From Rhodeus uyekii (taxonomy: Eukaryota > Chordata > Actinopteri > Cypriniformes > Acheilognathidae): a stretch of DNA of 64,000 bases. The position numbers were made by a program, and so were the translations under genes. Shown here piece by piece: positions 49,765-63,299 of the stretch (the stretch's first letter is position 1; each line of letters starts with the position of its first letter). The stretch is taken from assembly GCA_037043235.1 (NCBI GenBank), contig JAWRVZ010000043.1, forward strand, positions 3,633,001-3,697,000, written 5' to 3'. The notes below the pieces were generated by a model. It saw only the letters and a program-made list of their open reading frames with translations. It had not been told where the DNA came from and ran no database searches.

Positions 49765-52700
49765 CTGTGGATATATTATAAGCAAACAATATGTCATAAA
49801 CTAAGGTGATATGCATGATATGTCTGTACCATAATGGTTATTGGCATTTATTGAAAACTTTTAACATACATGGAAAATTTCCATGGAAAATAGGTTCAAT
49901 GTTAGTAAATAGTTATTACCCAGTTATTGCAATTACTATTATCCATACATAGTATATATATTCACTGAATGTCTCTTTGGGGAACAAAATGGTTATCGTA
50001 ATCTATTGTATTGCTATGAAAACCCTCTTTTGGAGCTTAGACTTTTGAATTTAGTTGCCTATATTGACTCATTTTTAATACTTAATTGTACATGCTCATT
50101 ACAACTACTTTCACATTCCTTAGACTACCTTATACTATCTTTTAAAAAAAACTAAAAATTTACACCATGAAAACAAATTACATTTTTAGCAAATCTTAAA
50201 ATTAATGTCCATTTTTCATACTGTGCATTGTAATGTTGTGATACCTAAATTCACTTGTATCACTGATTTGAGTTTTTTTATTTGTTTAGACAAAATAGTG
50301 AAGATGTTACACAATAACATTAAATCATTTTTGGACAGAATATTACTATAAGCACAACTGTATCAAAAAATAAACACAGTAATACCTCGGTTTACGAGTT
50401 TAATTCGTTCCAAGAGCGAGCTCGTAAACCAAAATGCTCGTACACCAAAACAATTTCCCCCATAAGAACGCACTAAAAATCAATTAATTCGTTTCACACA
50501 ACCATAAATGCCCATTTAAAATAATAATAATTTGGTTTTACCCTATTAATTATTTAAAATTATAACCATTAAGATCTCATATAAATACGAATTAATAATT
50601 GACAAGTAAACAATAAAAACACTTTAGCACTTTAGCTTAGCCATGATGGAGACGAGAGGAGGGGGGAGTTTTCTGTCAGCTAGGGAAAACACAAAACCCA
50701 GATTCAAGTGCAAATTAGTGAATTTATTATAATAGTGCAGAAAACAAAAGATGTCCTGTGGAGCATAAAAGTATCACTGTGGTGAATGATGCAGCCAAAC
50801 CAAGTGATGCTGAGAGAATGAATGAGTTAAGGGGTGATAAAGGGGTTGGAACCACGTGACTGTTATGAGAGGCTGTGTTTAGGATATTTCTAGTAAAAAT
50901 GCGCACGACCTGTTGAGCCTTAGGACTTTTTCCACACAAAACATGCACGTGGGTGAGGGAAAATGTTTCTCGTACACCGATACAATGCTCGTACACCGAT
51001 TCGACCCTCCATGCTCGTACACCGATTTGCTTGTATACCAAGTCGCTCGTAAACCGAGGTATTACTGTATGCCCAATTATATCAGCAGTTCACTCCTTTC
51101 ACAGAGTTTTTTTTAACAGCTTTCAAACATTTTAATAATTCTTAAATATAATTAAATTAAATTTAAAAAAATGTTTTTTACTTACGTAGCTTTATTTAAT
51201 GAGCCACTTATTTTCCTACAGGTTGTACCATCGCCTCCGCAGATACCACACTTATCCAGCTTTTCATTTGAGCCTATCACCTGGTCACAACCGGCTTTGA
51301 TACACTGGCCCTGGACACAGATAGATGTGGTGTCTGGCCCGCAGGTGGTGCCATCCACAACCTACCCGGAACATATAAAAGATCAGCATTAGAACACACA
51401 TAAACAGTAACAAATTTTAAATAATGTGTATTTATAATGTAGTGACAGCCTAAGTGCTCTAGTATATTCTGTTCTCACATAATTTCTATTCCATGTAATT
51501 CGGAATGGCCAAAACTCTGGTCTGATGACGCAAAACCAACTACATTTTAGCTGTATCTGAAATATCAGTTACAGAGGTGCACTCAAGAGCTTAAGCATGT
51601 AGCTGGAGTGTAGGATTCGGATGCTCAGGTTTCACATTTTACAACAGGGAAAATATTTCATGCATGAGAGTTTGGTGGGAGTGTAAAGATATCAATGGGC
51701 CTGTGGAAAGAGGGAAGTCTAAGAAAGAGATCATCTGACATCTTAGTTAAGCTTTAGAGCAGGCAGATACACAGAATAGACTAAAAGTTCTTTCACATAT
51801 TGTCACACATTATAGCTGGTCACATTAGATTAAAAAATTATTTTCAATGGATGTGCACCTTGGCTTCAAAAACTTTGAATTCATTGCTCCCTTTGGCTCG
51901 GCAGACAAGTTTGCAACGGTCTCGTGGAGAGACACCAGAATATTTGGGGATCCACTGCTTTATGTTCCCTTGAATGTCCAAGTAACGTTCACTGTTATGC
52001 TTCTCACACTGCTCCTCTCTGAAGCTTTTTCCTGTGAATAAAAAATAAATGTCACTGGTGCACCAATAAGAATAATGTGATCATAATAAATGTTGTTTTT
52101 TGGGCCTCTTGACTTAATTCAAGTGACATATGCTACCCAAATTTTTATGGAGGGTTATTTATAAAATGTTACCATGGTCCTCTGAGCAATTCTGAGTATT
52201 GCAGGACTGGTATTTGACCCTCTGTCCCACACAGTACGATCCCCCATTCTGTGGCACTGGAGCAGTGCATTCACGGTGAGAAAACTCCACACCCCCACCA
52301 CATGTCCGTGAGCATGGCCCCCAAGGACCCCACTCTCCCCAACCACCATTGACTGGCACCTGGAAGACAAATACAGGCTGTCAGTTATACATTTCACTGT
52401 AATATGTTGCACCTATAAAATACAATTTAACAATAACAATTTAAAATAACTTTCTTTTTAAATACATTTTAAAATATAATTTCTTCCTTCGATAAATTAC
52501 AATATAGTTTTTAAAATAAATTAAACATTTTTGCAAGGCTCAATTTTCAGCAGCCGTTACTCCATTTTCAGTGTCACACAATCCTTCGGAAATCATATGC
52601 ATATTATATTAATACGCTGATTTGATACTTAAGAAACATTCCTTATTATTGTCAATGTTCACAGGAGCTGTGCTGCTTAATAGCTTAATTTCTTAAAAAT

Positions 52701-55700
52701 AATACAAATATAGTAGATAAATAGAAGAATTTTTTTTTACTATACAGTTATATAATTTTTTTATATTATTTTATACACTAATTGAAAAATTACTTCATTT
52801 GTTCTATATAAACTTTTATAAACTTCAAATTTTAGACCATAGATAATGGTTTCAGTGTATTATCTGACTCAATCACAGCGCTCATCTTGACCCCTGATAT
52901 AACTTTGCAAAGTGCTCCTAAACATCATTTCCAGTAAGCATAGTGCTGACGGAATGTGAGCATACCACACTGCATTTCTGTCAGGGTCTTTTATGAGTTG
53001 GCTGAGAGATGGCTTCTCACAGCCAGGCCGTCTGGGATCACAAGTTTTTTTTTTTTTTACACACTACACCAAATATAATCATATTTTTTAAGAGGCTTTG
53101 CTGAATACACTGCAATTGCATCTTAAATGGAAGGCTCAAAAATAATTGAGCTTTTAAAAAGCTCCCTCTATAAACTCTCTTTCTGGCATTTAGAAGCTGG
53201 ATTTAAAGTAGATTGATTATTTTAAGCTGCTGAGACAGAGCCTGGTCGGGATCCAAGAGGAGGAATACGTTTTATTTATGAAGGTGGAAAAAAAAGAACA
53301 GTCACAGACTTTTTCAAACATCTAAACAGTAAGGAGAAAAGAATGTGTCATCTTTGATGTCAAAGGAACACGGGAAAAATACGTAAAAGTTTTGAATAAT
53401 CTGAGAGAGACAGAAGTATGTGCAAATGTTTACAATTTTTAAAAGGGAGAGTAGGGTGATGGACAAGGCCCTATACGCAAGGCATCGCTTAAAATTCCAG
53501 ATAATTTTTAACAGTGGTGCCCGTAAATCTGTACATGGGTGTTTCCAGTCATTCCCCCCCCACTTTAGATGCATATGTGCTGACAGGTGAAGTGTGATAA
53601 AACCGGATGACGCACATACACATCCTGGCCATGCATACCTTCTCTTCTCCCGCCTCCTCTAGTGCATTTGACATACACAAACCCTCACGACATTGCCTGT
53701 CCTCCCCGCAGGGAGTACCTTCGGCCCAGGGGAGGCTTCCATTCCGGGTGGTGCACTGTATCTTTCCTTCTTCTTGACACCACAGCTGTGCACATGCCTG
53801 ATCTTCAGGAGCATTGGGGCACTGGGTGTATTTGTCCCCAAATGCCTGCTGGCACTGGCGTTGTAGGCCAAACTTATGGCCTGGGAGCTCAGCGGGTAAA
53901 GGAATTTTTTTCTCAGGTGGATCCAGCAAACAGTCACCTGAGGAATACAAATGCAAGGTCTTATTTGGCTGTATTATTGTAGAGATCTTCAACTGCTAGC
54001 TCCTGTAATGGTGCTTATGAGGTGGTTTGGACTGTTTTCTTTAAGCCTGTTGCCATTGACCGAGTGTTTACGTCAAATAAAACATTCTCTTACGTTCAAC
54101 GAGACTAAAACAGGTGTGCACGTTAGCTTGAGGGGACTTTTAATAGCAGAGAGATCTCACTGTACCTCCTCTAATCCCAATGTGCGTAAGACATAATAGT
54201 CTCCCATCTGGAGATTTCCATTATGTAATATATTATTGTGGGGTTAGATCACTTTAGAACAAAAAAAAAATCAAATCAGTAACAAAAGAAAGTTGAATTT
54301 TACTGCAAGGAATTTCTAACCTCTGTCTTTTCTGAGCATAGTTTTATCCATATGGATAAAGAAATGGAGACAGTGTGACACCTTGAAACAATTATGCATT
54401 TTCAATCCAGCTTTTCACACCTAAATGAATGTATGAATTCTTAGTAATTAAAGGCTTTTGTTGAAACAGATACAAGCATAACAACAATGGAAAATAACAG
54501 CCTTGAAGTTGTATCAGTTCATAGTCAACCTGTGGTAACAGTACGACCGGTAAAGACAGCATGTGCTTGGCTATGCTTACGGTTTCTGTGAGGGAAAACA
54601 GTTATTAAACCTGGAATGTGTGAGTCACTTAAGATGAGTCAATGGAAGAGCGGGAATGAGAAAATGTAGACTGAGATATCGATGGAGATAAATCAACAAC
54701 TGGAGAAAATATGTCTACCGTATTTCCTGACTTGTCACTTTTTCTCATCTGAGCTCATCTTTGTTTGTGAGTTGTTCTATTGTATTTGAACCACAGTTAA
54801 CACTGGGTATCCCTAATAGGCAGACTCAACAAATCCCCCCAGCGTTGTTCTTTCAGAAATCTAAATTTCCTTTTGAAATACCCTTCACCTCATGAAGTTA
54901 TGATAGTGTTGACATAGTAACGCATAAATCCAAGTCCGAGGACGTGAGCAGCTCCGGGTAGAATGCCACAGGTTGCCATCTTGTAATTATGGTTACAACA
55001 CGGTGCAAACACAGCATAAGCTTGTTGCTTTTGTTCAAGAGTAACTGTAAAAGGCTGTTGATGTTTGTTTACGGTGCTCTGTGACTGTATAAAACTTTGC
55101 AGAGCCTGTTCTCACTGAACGAGCTTATTATGTGCGTCTGCGAGAGCAAGGTGCTTGGAGGTATAGAATGTTTACAAGGTCCCTCGGACATCATATCATT
55201 ACATTAGGACCGAATGCAATAATTGGACTGTGTTGACAGGCAGGTAGGACATCATTTCAATACATTTGGACCAAATGCAGTGATTGATCAAACATATGTT
55301 GGTTCCTGACAGTAATCAATTGTAATCAATTATAGAAGTGGTCTAACTATCAGGATGTGAAGAGAGTTTAAACCGGCATTACAAAATGTTTTTATAAAAT
55401 AAATTGTCAACCCTACCTTTAGAATGATTTCATTAGGGATCAAGTGAAAAATTCAATTTTGCCATCACAAGAATAATAATTAAAAAAAAATATATATAAA
55501 TAAAAAATAATTAAAAATAAATATATATATTTAAATATATATTTAAAAAACAGTTATTTACATTTTTTAATAATATTTAATTATATTGCAGTTATACTGT
55601 ATTTTTGATAAATAAATACAGTACAATACAATAAAAGATGAAGTGAGTGAGAGTGAGCTTGCTCTGCTAAGACTGTTAGTTTTGACACTCTCAGCAAAAT

Positions 55701-58700
55701 TACACAGTGCGGTCCCACCAGCCCATTATTAGTGGTTAGGGAGTAAATTCAGACAGAAGAGGCATTTAAACAAGAAACGTGCAAAGCACTGAAAGAAAGT
55801 AAATTCATAAAACACAGGCATCTACGTTATAGAGATTTTTCACCGCACATTCAGATCAAAATTATACAGTAGATTCTCTGTGACATGTTTCCATTAACTT
55901 TAGAATGACAGATTTACAATTCAAGCCAAAAACTTTTTCTTTGGGTCTCTGGGAAATATGCACCATTATGTTCTAAGGCCAAAACCAAACAAAAACTGAA
56001 AACCTAACCAAGAAAACCAGCTGTTAATAAAAAATACACTCAGATAGACAAGAGAAAGACAAATGGTATTGCTTTTCTTTGAGTTAATTTTAAAGAAGGA
56101 AATTATTAAAATAGTATCCTGACAAAAAGAGAAGGATCATACCGTGGCCATTGTCGAAGAACTCTGTGATGTACAGTGCACTACATGGAGACCAAGGAAG
56201 AGTTTTGTTGAGGTGAATGAAGAAAGGAGCCATCAAATGGTGTCCATTGAGATGCCCAAACCATTTCTCACAATTTTTTGAATCATCATGTGGCATGCTG
56301 AGTACATGGCCTGGGAAACGAAGAGGAACACAGAAATGACTGTTCTATTTTCATTGATGTTTATAGCTGCTGCTCACTGTGTAGTTTTTTACTTTCAAGA
56401 ATGTAAGTGTCACTTACAACCAAACTTTCAAACAGGCAACAATACTGCAGCTACTACTGCAACTTGGTGCTTGTTCATTGAACAGAGTCCATAAATGTAC
56501 TATTATTTTGAACACCTATTTGTGTATATTCTGTATGGGTTGATTAATGAAAATAGCACAGATGGAATACAAGAATTTGTCCTCGGACAGACTGACAACT
56601 TAATATAGAAATTGGTAATACAGTGACATCTAAAGCCATTACAATATGTTAGTAAATTCAATTACTTTCAGGTCTACTACAATAACATAATGCCATTGAA
56701 TTATCTTTATTTTGTCTCCAAAAATATTGACATGTATTTCAAAATTTTATGACCAAATTTTGACTTAAATCAGAATTATAATTTGATTTAAGTTTTAAAT
56801 CGTTAAATGACCAAAATTTAAAAACACACAAAGCTCTCAGTGTACTTTAGATGCTGAAAACAGCTGGTTTACATTAATTAATTAATTAATTAAGTCTGGA
56901 AAACATGCTCTTGTCCAGACAGTCAGTTAAGGTGAGATGACCAACTGTGGACATAGAGTCTGGTCGTGTGTGTGGACATACCGAGTTCATGTGACACAGT
57001 AAATGCTGCCTGAAGGCCATTGTCCTCTATAACTGAGCAGCTTCTTTTGGGGTCACACATAGTGCCAACATCAGCTACACCCAAGGTGTCACAATCCTTA
57101 TGTCCACAAATATCCTGAGGTCAAAAAGAGAGAGAGAGAAAGACAAGAGGGCAAATGAGAAAGTGAGACAAAGAAAGAGAAGTGAGAGAAGAGAAGAGGG
57201 GGACACATCTGAGACACTGATATCCAGCCATCGCTCCATTAGTTCCAGACAGCCCTTTTTCCCTCAAGCAAGCGCTTGCCAGCAAAACATATTTGTCAGT
57301 GTTTCCATCGTAAAATGAAGCAAATACATGGCAGACTGCGTACTAGAAAAAAAAAACAAGAGGAGGAAATTTAACTGTGAGATAGCTGGACCACACAGTA
57401 CAGGCTGTGTGTCCAGACAGGGATAACCTTGACTGTGGAAGATGTCTCAGTGAAGCCATGTGAGGCACACAGACCTCCACTAAATAAAAACCACCTGTTT
57501 CTCCATCTAGCCACAGCAGAACTGAGACCTGTTGAATTCAGTTGTGTTGCTCTCGGATGGATGTCCAGTGAAAATGTTTGTTTCTCCTACATTTAATTTA
57601 TGCAGTGCTAACCCTCTTCTTTTGGCAGAGTTACAATATCAATTGTGCTGTCTTCAAGATTGGGCAGTGGATTCCTGCTGAGCATTATGATCATGACCCT
57701 GGCATTACTTCAATTAAATGATGTCTGGTTTTGGAAAAGTGGTAACCAAGTAAGTTAATCAAAAGCTGTAAAATGTGTGTGGACTGGAAATGTTAGGGGA
57801 AAATAATTGTCATCTTTCTTGATGGAAAGACTAATTAACCTACATATTTCTAATTATCAAAAGTAAATCATTGATTGCAACCATTGTAGGTCACATGAAT
57901 CACATGGATCTCAATTAATGTTGTTTTTTCACAACAGTTTTTATTATTTTGTTCTTATGTAAAATAATACTCACCTCTCTAGTGAACAAGATGGCAGTGT
58001 CATAGTGTTCAGGATGCCTCTGGCTGCCTGGGTTGAAAAGTTGTTGCCACATGCAGAAGTTGCGCAGGGCAACACCGCCATTGTTTGACAGCTCAGGTCC
58101 CACCTCCTCATCCTCAACAACCACCATCTTTACTACCACCAGACTAACAGCATTTTTCAGACTGGGATGTGCATAGATCTGTGCTGCCATGGACATCACT
58201 GCCAGGAGGTAGTGCTGTAGAAACAAAGAGAGAATGTCAATTTAATAATGAAACAAAATTGGTCTGTGGATACATTGTGTAAACAAATGTTAAATACAGT
58301 TTAAAAAAATGAAGCCCTGGATATTTAGTACCAAAAACATATTTTTTGACATTAAAACTAGATGATTGTCTGGTTGACTGTTTTCAGTTCCACACCTTAG
58401 GAGACTGTGACTTCACGTAAGTTTTAAAAACAGGCATAAGTTTACATGTTAGACATTTTCAGACACTTTATCTCAATCATCTAAATGAATGCAGACGCCA
58501 CAAACATCATAGTAGACTAAAAAAAGGACAGATATTATCAAGTATTTTCTTAATTAAATTTGACTACATTTTAGGGGAGAATATACAGGGGGTAGCCCAA
58601 ATCTTGAGTCTTCTGGGACCAAAAATATTTAAACATTTGCTCTTCTTTCTGTCAATAAAATGGGTCAAAAACAACTCCTGGCTGTCCTTCCTTTCCAGAT

Positions 58701-61700
58701 GGTTTTCTGTATTTTTTTCTTCTACACTGATTTACAGACAAGTTTTATATTCTGTTACACTCTGTATAACCAACCCCACAGTTACTCTCAAACAAAGTTT
58801 TGTGTTAATTTTCATATCTTAACTGATGAAACATTAAGAGCTACTCCATTTTAGCAATGATACTTCAACTTGTGAATGCAGGAGCAAATTATTTTTTCTT
58901 AACAAAACTTTGATCACTTTTAAATGATCTACCCAATCAGCAATAGAGGAGGCCTATACTGTATATACCTAGACGACTCACCTATGTTCCTCAACAGTCT
59001 TTCTGCATCCCTACACCACCCCAAATTCTCACTCACGGCTGTTACCTATCTGGTACTCTGGGTTCGGGCAAAATTCCAATCGTAGAGCCCTCCCCTCAGA
59101 CAGCATGCAAAATATGTATATCTGATTATTTGTAAGTGTGAATTTTATATTAGAATAAAGACTGCAGTGGAAACGTGTCCCTGAATGATAGTTTTGCCCT
59201 GAAATCCTTGATAATGTGAAACAGCTACATAACAGCTGTTTTGAGTGCAGTCATATTTAGTGAGTGGCACACCAGCTCAAGGGACAAACACACATTCCGT
59301 ATTTTCAATGTTTACTTCAGTACAGACCTTGAGGGTAACAGTGTCCACAAAATGTGTTTTTCATATAGTTCTATTATTAATTAATATCAAGAAACTTGCA
59401 TCTTGGAAAAACATGAACAGTTAGTGACACCATCATTCAGTGACATTGCAGAGTTGCGTTACTGCCTGGCTCACGTTTCTCCTCCAAGTAACACAAGTGG
59501 TGCTCACTAGAGAGCCAAGTGACATTCAACGCCACCTCTCTGGGTGTCATGGGTTGTGTTTGATCTATGGTTTGTTTGAAATTGCGCCCTATACCCCGTT
59601 CACTAATCCTGACATTAGTACTCCGCTAATATAGTCCACTTGAAGGAGTGAATGAAAACGAGTGAATGAATTCGGACAGTTGAGTGAAGTGGAAAGGCTG
59701 CTGCTTCTGCACAGTTTATGCTTGCTGTTTAATAATCATTTGAACTCAGCAAAGAATTCTGACATTGAATCAAGCATTTATAAACCTTAATTTGGAAAAT
59801 GGGTGGATGAATGGACGATTCAGCTGCAGGCGCCATCTACTGTCGAAACACGGGAAATCATCCAGTGCATCATGGGTATTCTCTGATTTTTGAGCCTACA
59901 TCGGTTGTACGCTCGACATTGGGGTGCATTGTGGGATTGAATGAGTGCACTGGATACGTGGATAAATTTGGCTGTCCCTTCAAATAGTGTCCTATTGAAG
60001 TGGGGTCTTTCGACCACAGCCCCAGTGTAGTTCCACCTCTAGGCTATGAAACATGCAGACTGAAAACCCAAATATGCAGGTAAAGCGAGTGACATTTCAC
60101 TCAGAGCGTTCCAAAACTCCGATCCCACTCCACTCCGGGTTTTCTATTTCAATAAGAGAAACCCCGCTGCTAGCGACCATGGAGAGAAAGAAAACACTGA
60201 TGCTTTCAAGGTACAGGAATGAACCTAAAAGATGCTTTGTCGCTCCAACTGTACATTAAAAAAAATACCAGAATTGTAAAACATACCAGGACGTTAAAGT
60301 ACATTTCTATCACTAGAGGTGCATAATGTTATTTTATAGTACAATAATACCTCGGTTTATGAGTTTAATTCCTTTCCAAGAGCGAGCTTGTAACCCAAAA
60401 TGCTCCTACACCAAAACATAAGAATGCACTAAAAATCAATTAATTCGTTCCACACGATCATAAATGCCCATTTTGAATATTTTTTTTGTTTTACCCTATT
60501 AATTACAGTTAAAATTATAACCAATAAGATCTCATATAAATACTAATTAATAATTGACAATTACACTCTAAAAATACTTGACAATTTACTGTAATGCACT
60601 TGCTTCACTGGCATGAAGGAGACGAGAGAGAAGAGGGAGGGGGAAAACAAAAAACCCAGATTCAAGTGCAAATGAGTGAATTTATTATAATAGTGCAGAA
60701 AACAAACGAAGTGATAATTGAAATGCACGCGAGCTCCGAGGGAAGTGAACTACACAGGCAGATGATATGAGAAGTGTATGTCCACGGATGATATGAGGTG
60801 TGTCGGTGATCAGCCCCCACTCACACCCACAGGCAGAACTAGGAGACAATGAATTCATGAACCACGTATACATTTCACTACGTGAACAATAGCGTTCACA
60901 ATTAATTAATGTTATCACTTCTAAAAGTATCACTGTGGTGAATGATGCAGCCAAACAGAGTGAGGCTGAGAGAATTAATGAGTTAAGGGGTGATAAAGGG
61001 GTTGGAAAAGCGTGACTGTGTTATGAGAGGCTGTCATTAGGATATTTCCAGTAAAAATGTGCGCGACGATACTGAGCGTTAGGACTTTCCACACAAAAAT
61101 GCACGTGGGTAAAATTTTGCTCGCACTCCGATACAATGCTCGTACACCGAGTTGACCCTCCATGCTCGTACACCGATTTGCTCGTATACCAAGTCGCTCG
61201 TAAACCGGGGTATTACTGTATGTTCAAAGGTGCATTGCTGTACCATGTTAAGGTACAGTTGGAGCGACAAAGCATTTGTACTTTTTAGGCACATTCCTGT
61301 ACCTTAATTGTGTGTGTGTGTTTCTGCAGGGAAATTATGCAAATCCACTACCATTCCCGAGAGAAACTTCGCCTTGACTTTCAAAAATGCCGTCCTTTCC
61401 TCCAGGATCCATGCTCCTTATAACACTACAGTAGGCCTATATTGGCCGAAAATAGTGAGTTTGGATTTAAGCGTTTTTGTGCACTTTTTTGTCGCGCTAC
61501 TCGCACACGCGCAGATGTCATAGCTACCCTTACGAAGATTAACCACTACACTGTAGTTAAACCATGGTAACAACTAATTAACCATGGTTTTGCTACAATA
61601 ATAGTTTAACCATGTTATTTGTAATAAAAACGTGCCTATACAAACAAAATTAAAAATATATTGAGCATCACCTGGAAAACTTCTTAACGAAACTTTATGG

Positions 61701-61888
61701 GTCTCTGAAACGATTAGGTACCTTATTAAAGGCAGGTCCTAATAAGTTACAGACGGTTAAAACGAAACATTTCTACAAATGTTAAATAAATAAGCCCGCT
61801 ACAATTATTGCACTTGTTCACATTGCTAAGGATAATAATTGGAGTATTATTTAAAGATATTAGCAAACAGAACACAAACATTAGACAA

Positions 61889-61926
<38 letters not shown>

Positions 61927-62784
61927 ATAGCTGTGGCTACATTATGTTTCAGAATGAATTAGATGACTGAAAAGTTGAGCTTGAGAGACAGATAGCCAAT
62001 ACCACTACGCATGCCTACTGTAGTCAAATACACGATTTACTGTATTTGTGATTTCAAGATACAGTTGACTAACCTTTATCTCATCTCCATAGAAACGTGT
62101 CATGGAAGCGTCGGCCACAACCAGTGTCTCGATGTATCTCGCCGAGGACACAAATCGCTTTGTACGCCTCATTTTGCCGTCTTCTTCACTAGAGTTCAGG
62201 TTGCTTTCTTTTTCATAATGGTCCACTTTTATTTGATCAAAGAGCATATTTGACGCTCTTCGGTTGTTGGAAAAGACTCGCCTTTTAACTACGTGCACCT
62301 GCGTAAAGGATTTCCCGGTAGTCTTTACACTTGCTTTGGGCTGAATGAAGTAGTCTTCCCCTTGCGTTATGAACGAACCCTGGATGCCGTGACATAAACT
62401 GACAGCGACTACAGATTCCTTTTCAGAGTTGACCGTTCCTGTGTAGAAACAGTCTCTGAGATCCGTGCCGCTGTACTGGGTGTCACCCCCGAGCGCACCT
62501 CCGCTCCAGGAGGCGTCCAGAACCGCGGGGAGATCCTTTGCTGTAATGCGCTGGACGCTCAATGCTGGAGACACGAACTTGCTGTCCGGCGTCAGGTCAA
62601 GCACAAAAACCTGACCAAAGGCATTGATCTTAAAGCGCGGTCTCTCTCCATTCCTCCAAAAAACACCTTTTCTGAACGCAAGGTTTATTGGTACAGTCTC
62701 CTCTTCCTCGTTTAGTTCTCCCATAACAAACTGAGGCATAAGGTTTACAAACAAAAATATATAACAAACTATAATGGATTCCAT
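49029..62784 (-). CDS. adamts8: adamts8, secreted ADAMTS metalloprotease
   Basis: Nine coding exons: 62074-62784, 57975-58214, 56982-57114, 56143-56310, 53639-53937, 52173-52359, 51859-52031, 51186-51361 and 49029-49764. All sites are GT/AG with consistent phases, giving 940 residues. In order: signal peptide (1-22), prodomain ending at the furin site RRTKR (Arg210), reprolysin catalytic domain with HELGHVLSMPHD (zinc His359, His363, His369; Glu360) and Met-turn Met388, disintegrin-like domain, central thrombospondin repeat (about 522-576), Cys-rich domain and spacer, then two C-terminal thrombospondin repeats (831-884 and 885-940). MPHDDSK, HLNKTLPWSPCSALY and the neighbour zbtb44 favour ADAMTS8 over ADAMTS15. 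The human protein, as I recall, is 889 residues with only one C-terminal repeat. Family members cleave extracellular-matrix proteoglycans. Confidence 0.93.
50377..51067. mobile_element. CAGTAAT-TIR element, copy B (adamts8 intron 8)
   Basis: It starts CAGTAATACCTCGGTTTACG and ends with the mirror (cgtaaaccgaggtattactg). The right end is followed by TA; the left flank has lost it. The 691-bp interior matches the left half of the dimer at 42339 and then continues into a 3' end with repeated ctcgtacaccgat words. It is non-autonomous and lies in the intron between exons 51186-51361 and 49029-49764. Confidence 0.75.
52440..52700. repeat. cyprinid interspersed repeat, copy 5
   Basis: It contains ccattttcagtgtcacacaa, tccttcggaaatcatatgca and gatttgatacttaagaaaca. 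It lies in an adamts8 intron. Confidence 0.5.
53938..56142 (-). other. adamts8 intron 4
   Basis: No additional exon was seen. It contains a two-copy local duplication (55186-55228 and 55247-55289, both ggacatcat followed by a t/a-rich stretch and ggacc-aatgca) and an AT-rich run near 55480-55610. Confidence 0.4.
56143..57114 (-). CDS. adamts8: adamts8 exons 3-4: split zinc-binding site
   Basis: Exon 3 (56982-57114) ends at HEL plus the first base of Gly. Exon 4 (56143-56310) completes the Gly and continues HVLSMPHDD. The catalytic zinc motif is thus divided by an intron of about 670 nt. Exon 3 also contains CDPKRSCSVIEDNGLQ, characteristic of the family. Exon 4 contains the Met-turn HLMAP. 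Confidence 0.93.
60208..61304. mobile_element. MITE interrupted by another transposon
   Basis: The left terminus (aaggtacaggaatg, then tgctttgtcgctccaactgt) is mirrored on the right (acagttggagcgacaaagca, then cattcctgtacctt). Removing the 877-bp element at 60342-61218 leaves a compact element of about 220 bp. Confidence 0.6.
60342..61218. mobile_element. CAGTAAT-TIR element, copy C (adamts8 intron 1)
   Basis: It starts caataatacctcggtttatg and ends ctcgtaaaccggggtattac followed by tg. TA flanks both sides (60340-60341 and 61219-61220), fitting Tc1/mariner-superfamily integration. The 877-bp interior is the longest single copy in the window and includes a segment (about 60700-60880) absent from copy B. 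No transposase was recognised. Confidence 0.75.
61525..61620. repeat. CCATGGT-rich inverted repeats
   Basis: Several copies of aaccatggt in both orientations separated by taatt words, resembling an internal repeat of cyprinid MITEs. Confidence 0.4.
61891..61923. repeat. (GA)n microsatellite
   Basis: Perfect GA dinucleotide run in adamts8 intron 1, about 150 bp from exon 1. Confidence 0.95.
62074..62784 (-). CDS. adamts8: adamts8 exon 1: signal, prodomain, furin site
   Basis: The ATG at 62784 opens a hydrophobic leader (MESIIVCYIFLFVNLMPQF). The prodomain carries the conserved DLRDCFYTGTVNSE and VAVSLCHGIQGSF blocks. The exon ends within the start of the protease domain (RYIETLVVADASM), phase 0. 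A GAGATAAAG|GTTAGT donor follows. Confidence 0.93.
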
Positions 62785-63057
62785 TTTAATGGTGAATTCG
62801 GAAATATTAAAAACTGTATGATGTAAAATAGAAAAACGGCATTGGGCGCACAGATAGCTTAAAATTTTATTTTAAATTGTTCTATATTAAAACAAAGATG
62901 CAGATGAAAATAATGAAAATCCTCTGAAAATTAAAAATAATTGTAACTTAAAAATGTAAAATTGAGTCTCGAGAGTTCATAAAATCAGTCGTAGGCTAAG
63001 TTGTAAGAAAATACTCATCCGTCTAACTTCATAAGCTAAGTATGTTCGCGTTGCTGG

Positions 63058-63065
63058 TATTTATA
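63058..63065 (-). promoter_or_regulatory. adamts8: adamts8 TATA box
   Basis: TATAAATA on the minus strand, 274 nt upstream of the ATG. It predicts a start near 63030 and a 5' UTR of about 245 nt. Flanking sequence to 63300 is GC-richer, with a GGGGGCGTGCC Sp1/KLF-like word (minus strand) near 63180-63190. Confidence 0.5.
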
Positions 63066-63299
63066 CTGTCTTGTGCTTCTCCAGCGCACGCGGTTTATTT
63101 TTGATATTCACTCTTTCTCCTCCCACTCGTGCGCCAAAGCAAAGAAAGAAAAAACAGTTTGATGCAATGGGGTTACCGGCACGCCCCCTTTTCACTACCG
63201 CGGGTCTAACTTTCAGCTATTATTATAACAACCGGCTGGAATGCTTCAGGACTCTCGAAGTATGCGTTGAGCGTCAACCATGCTGATGCTCGAGAGCGC

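Noticed and set aside
49029..62784. Assignment as adamts15
   Set aside because: The three thrombospondin repeats fit ADAMTS15, but the catalytic and disintegrin sequences (MPHDDSK, NKTLPWSPCSALY, NGSLPWAEGTPC) follow ADAMTS8.
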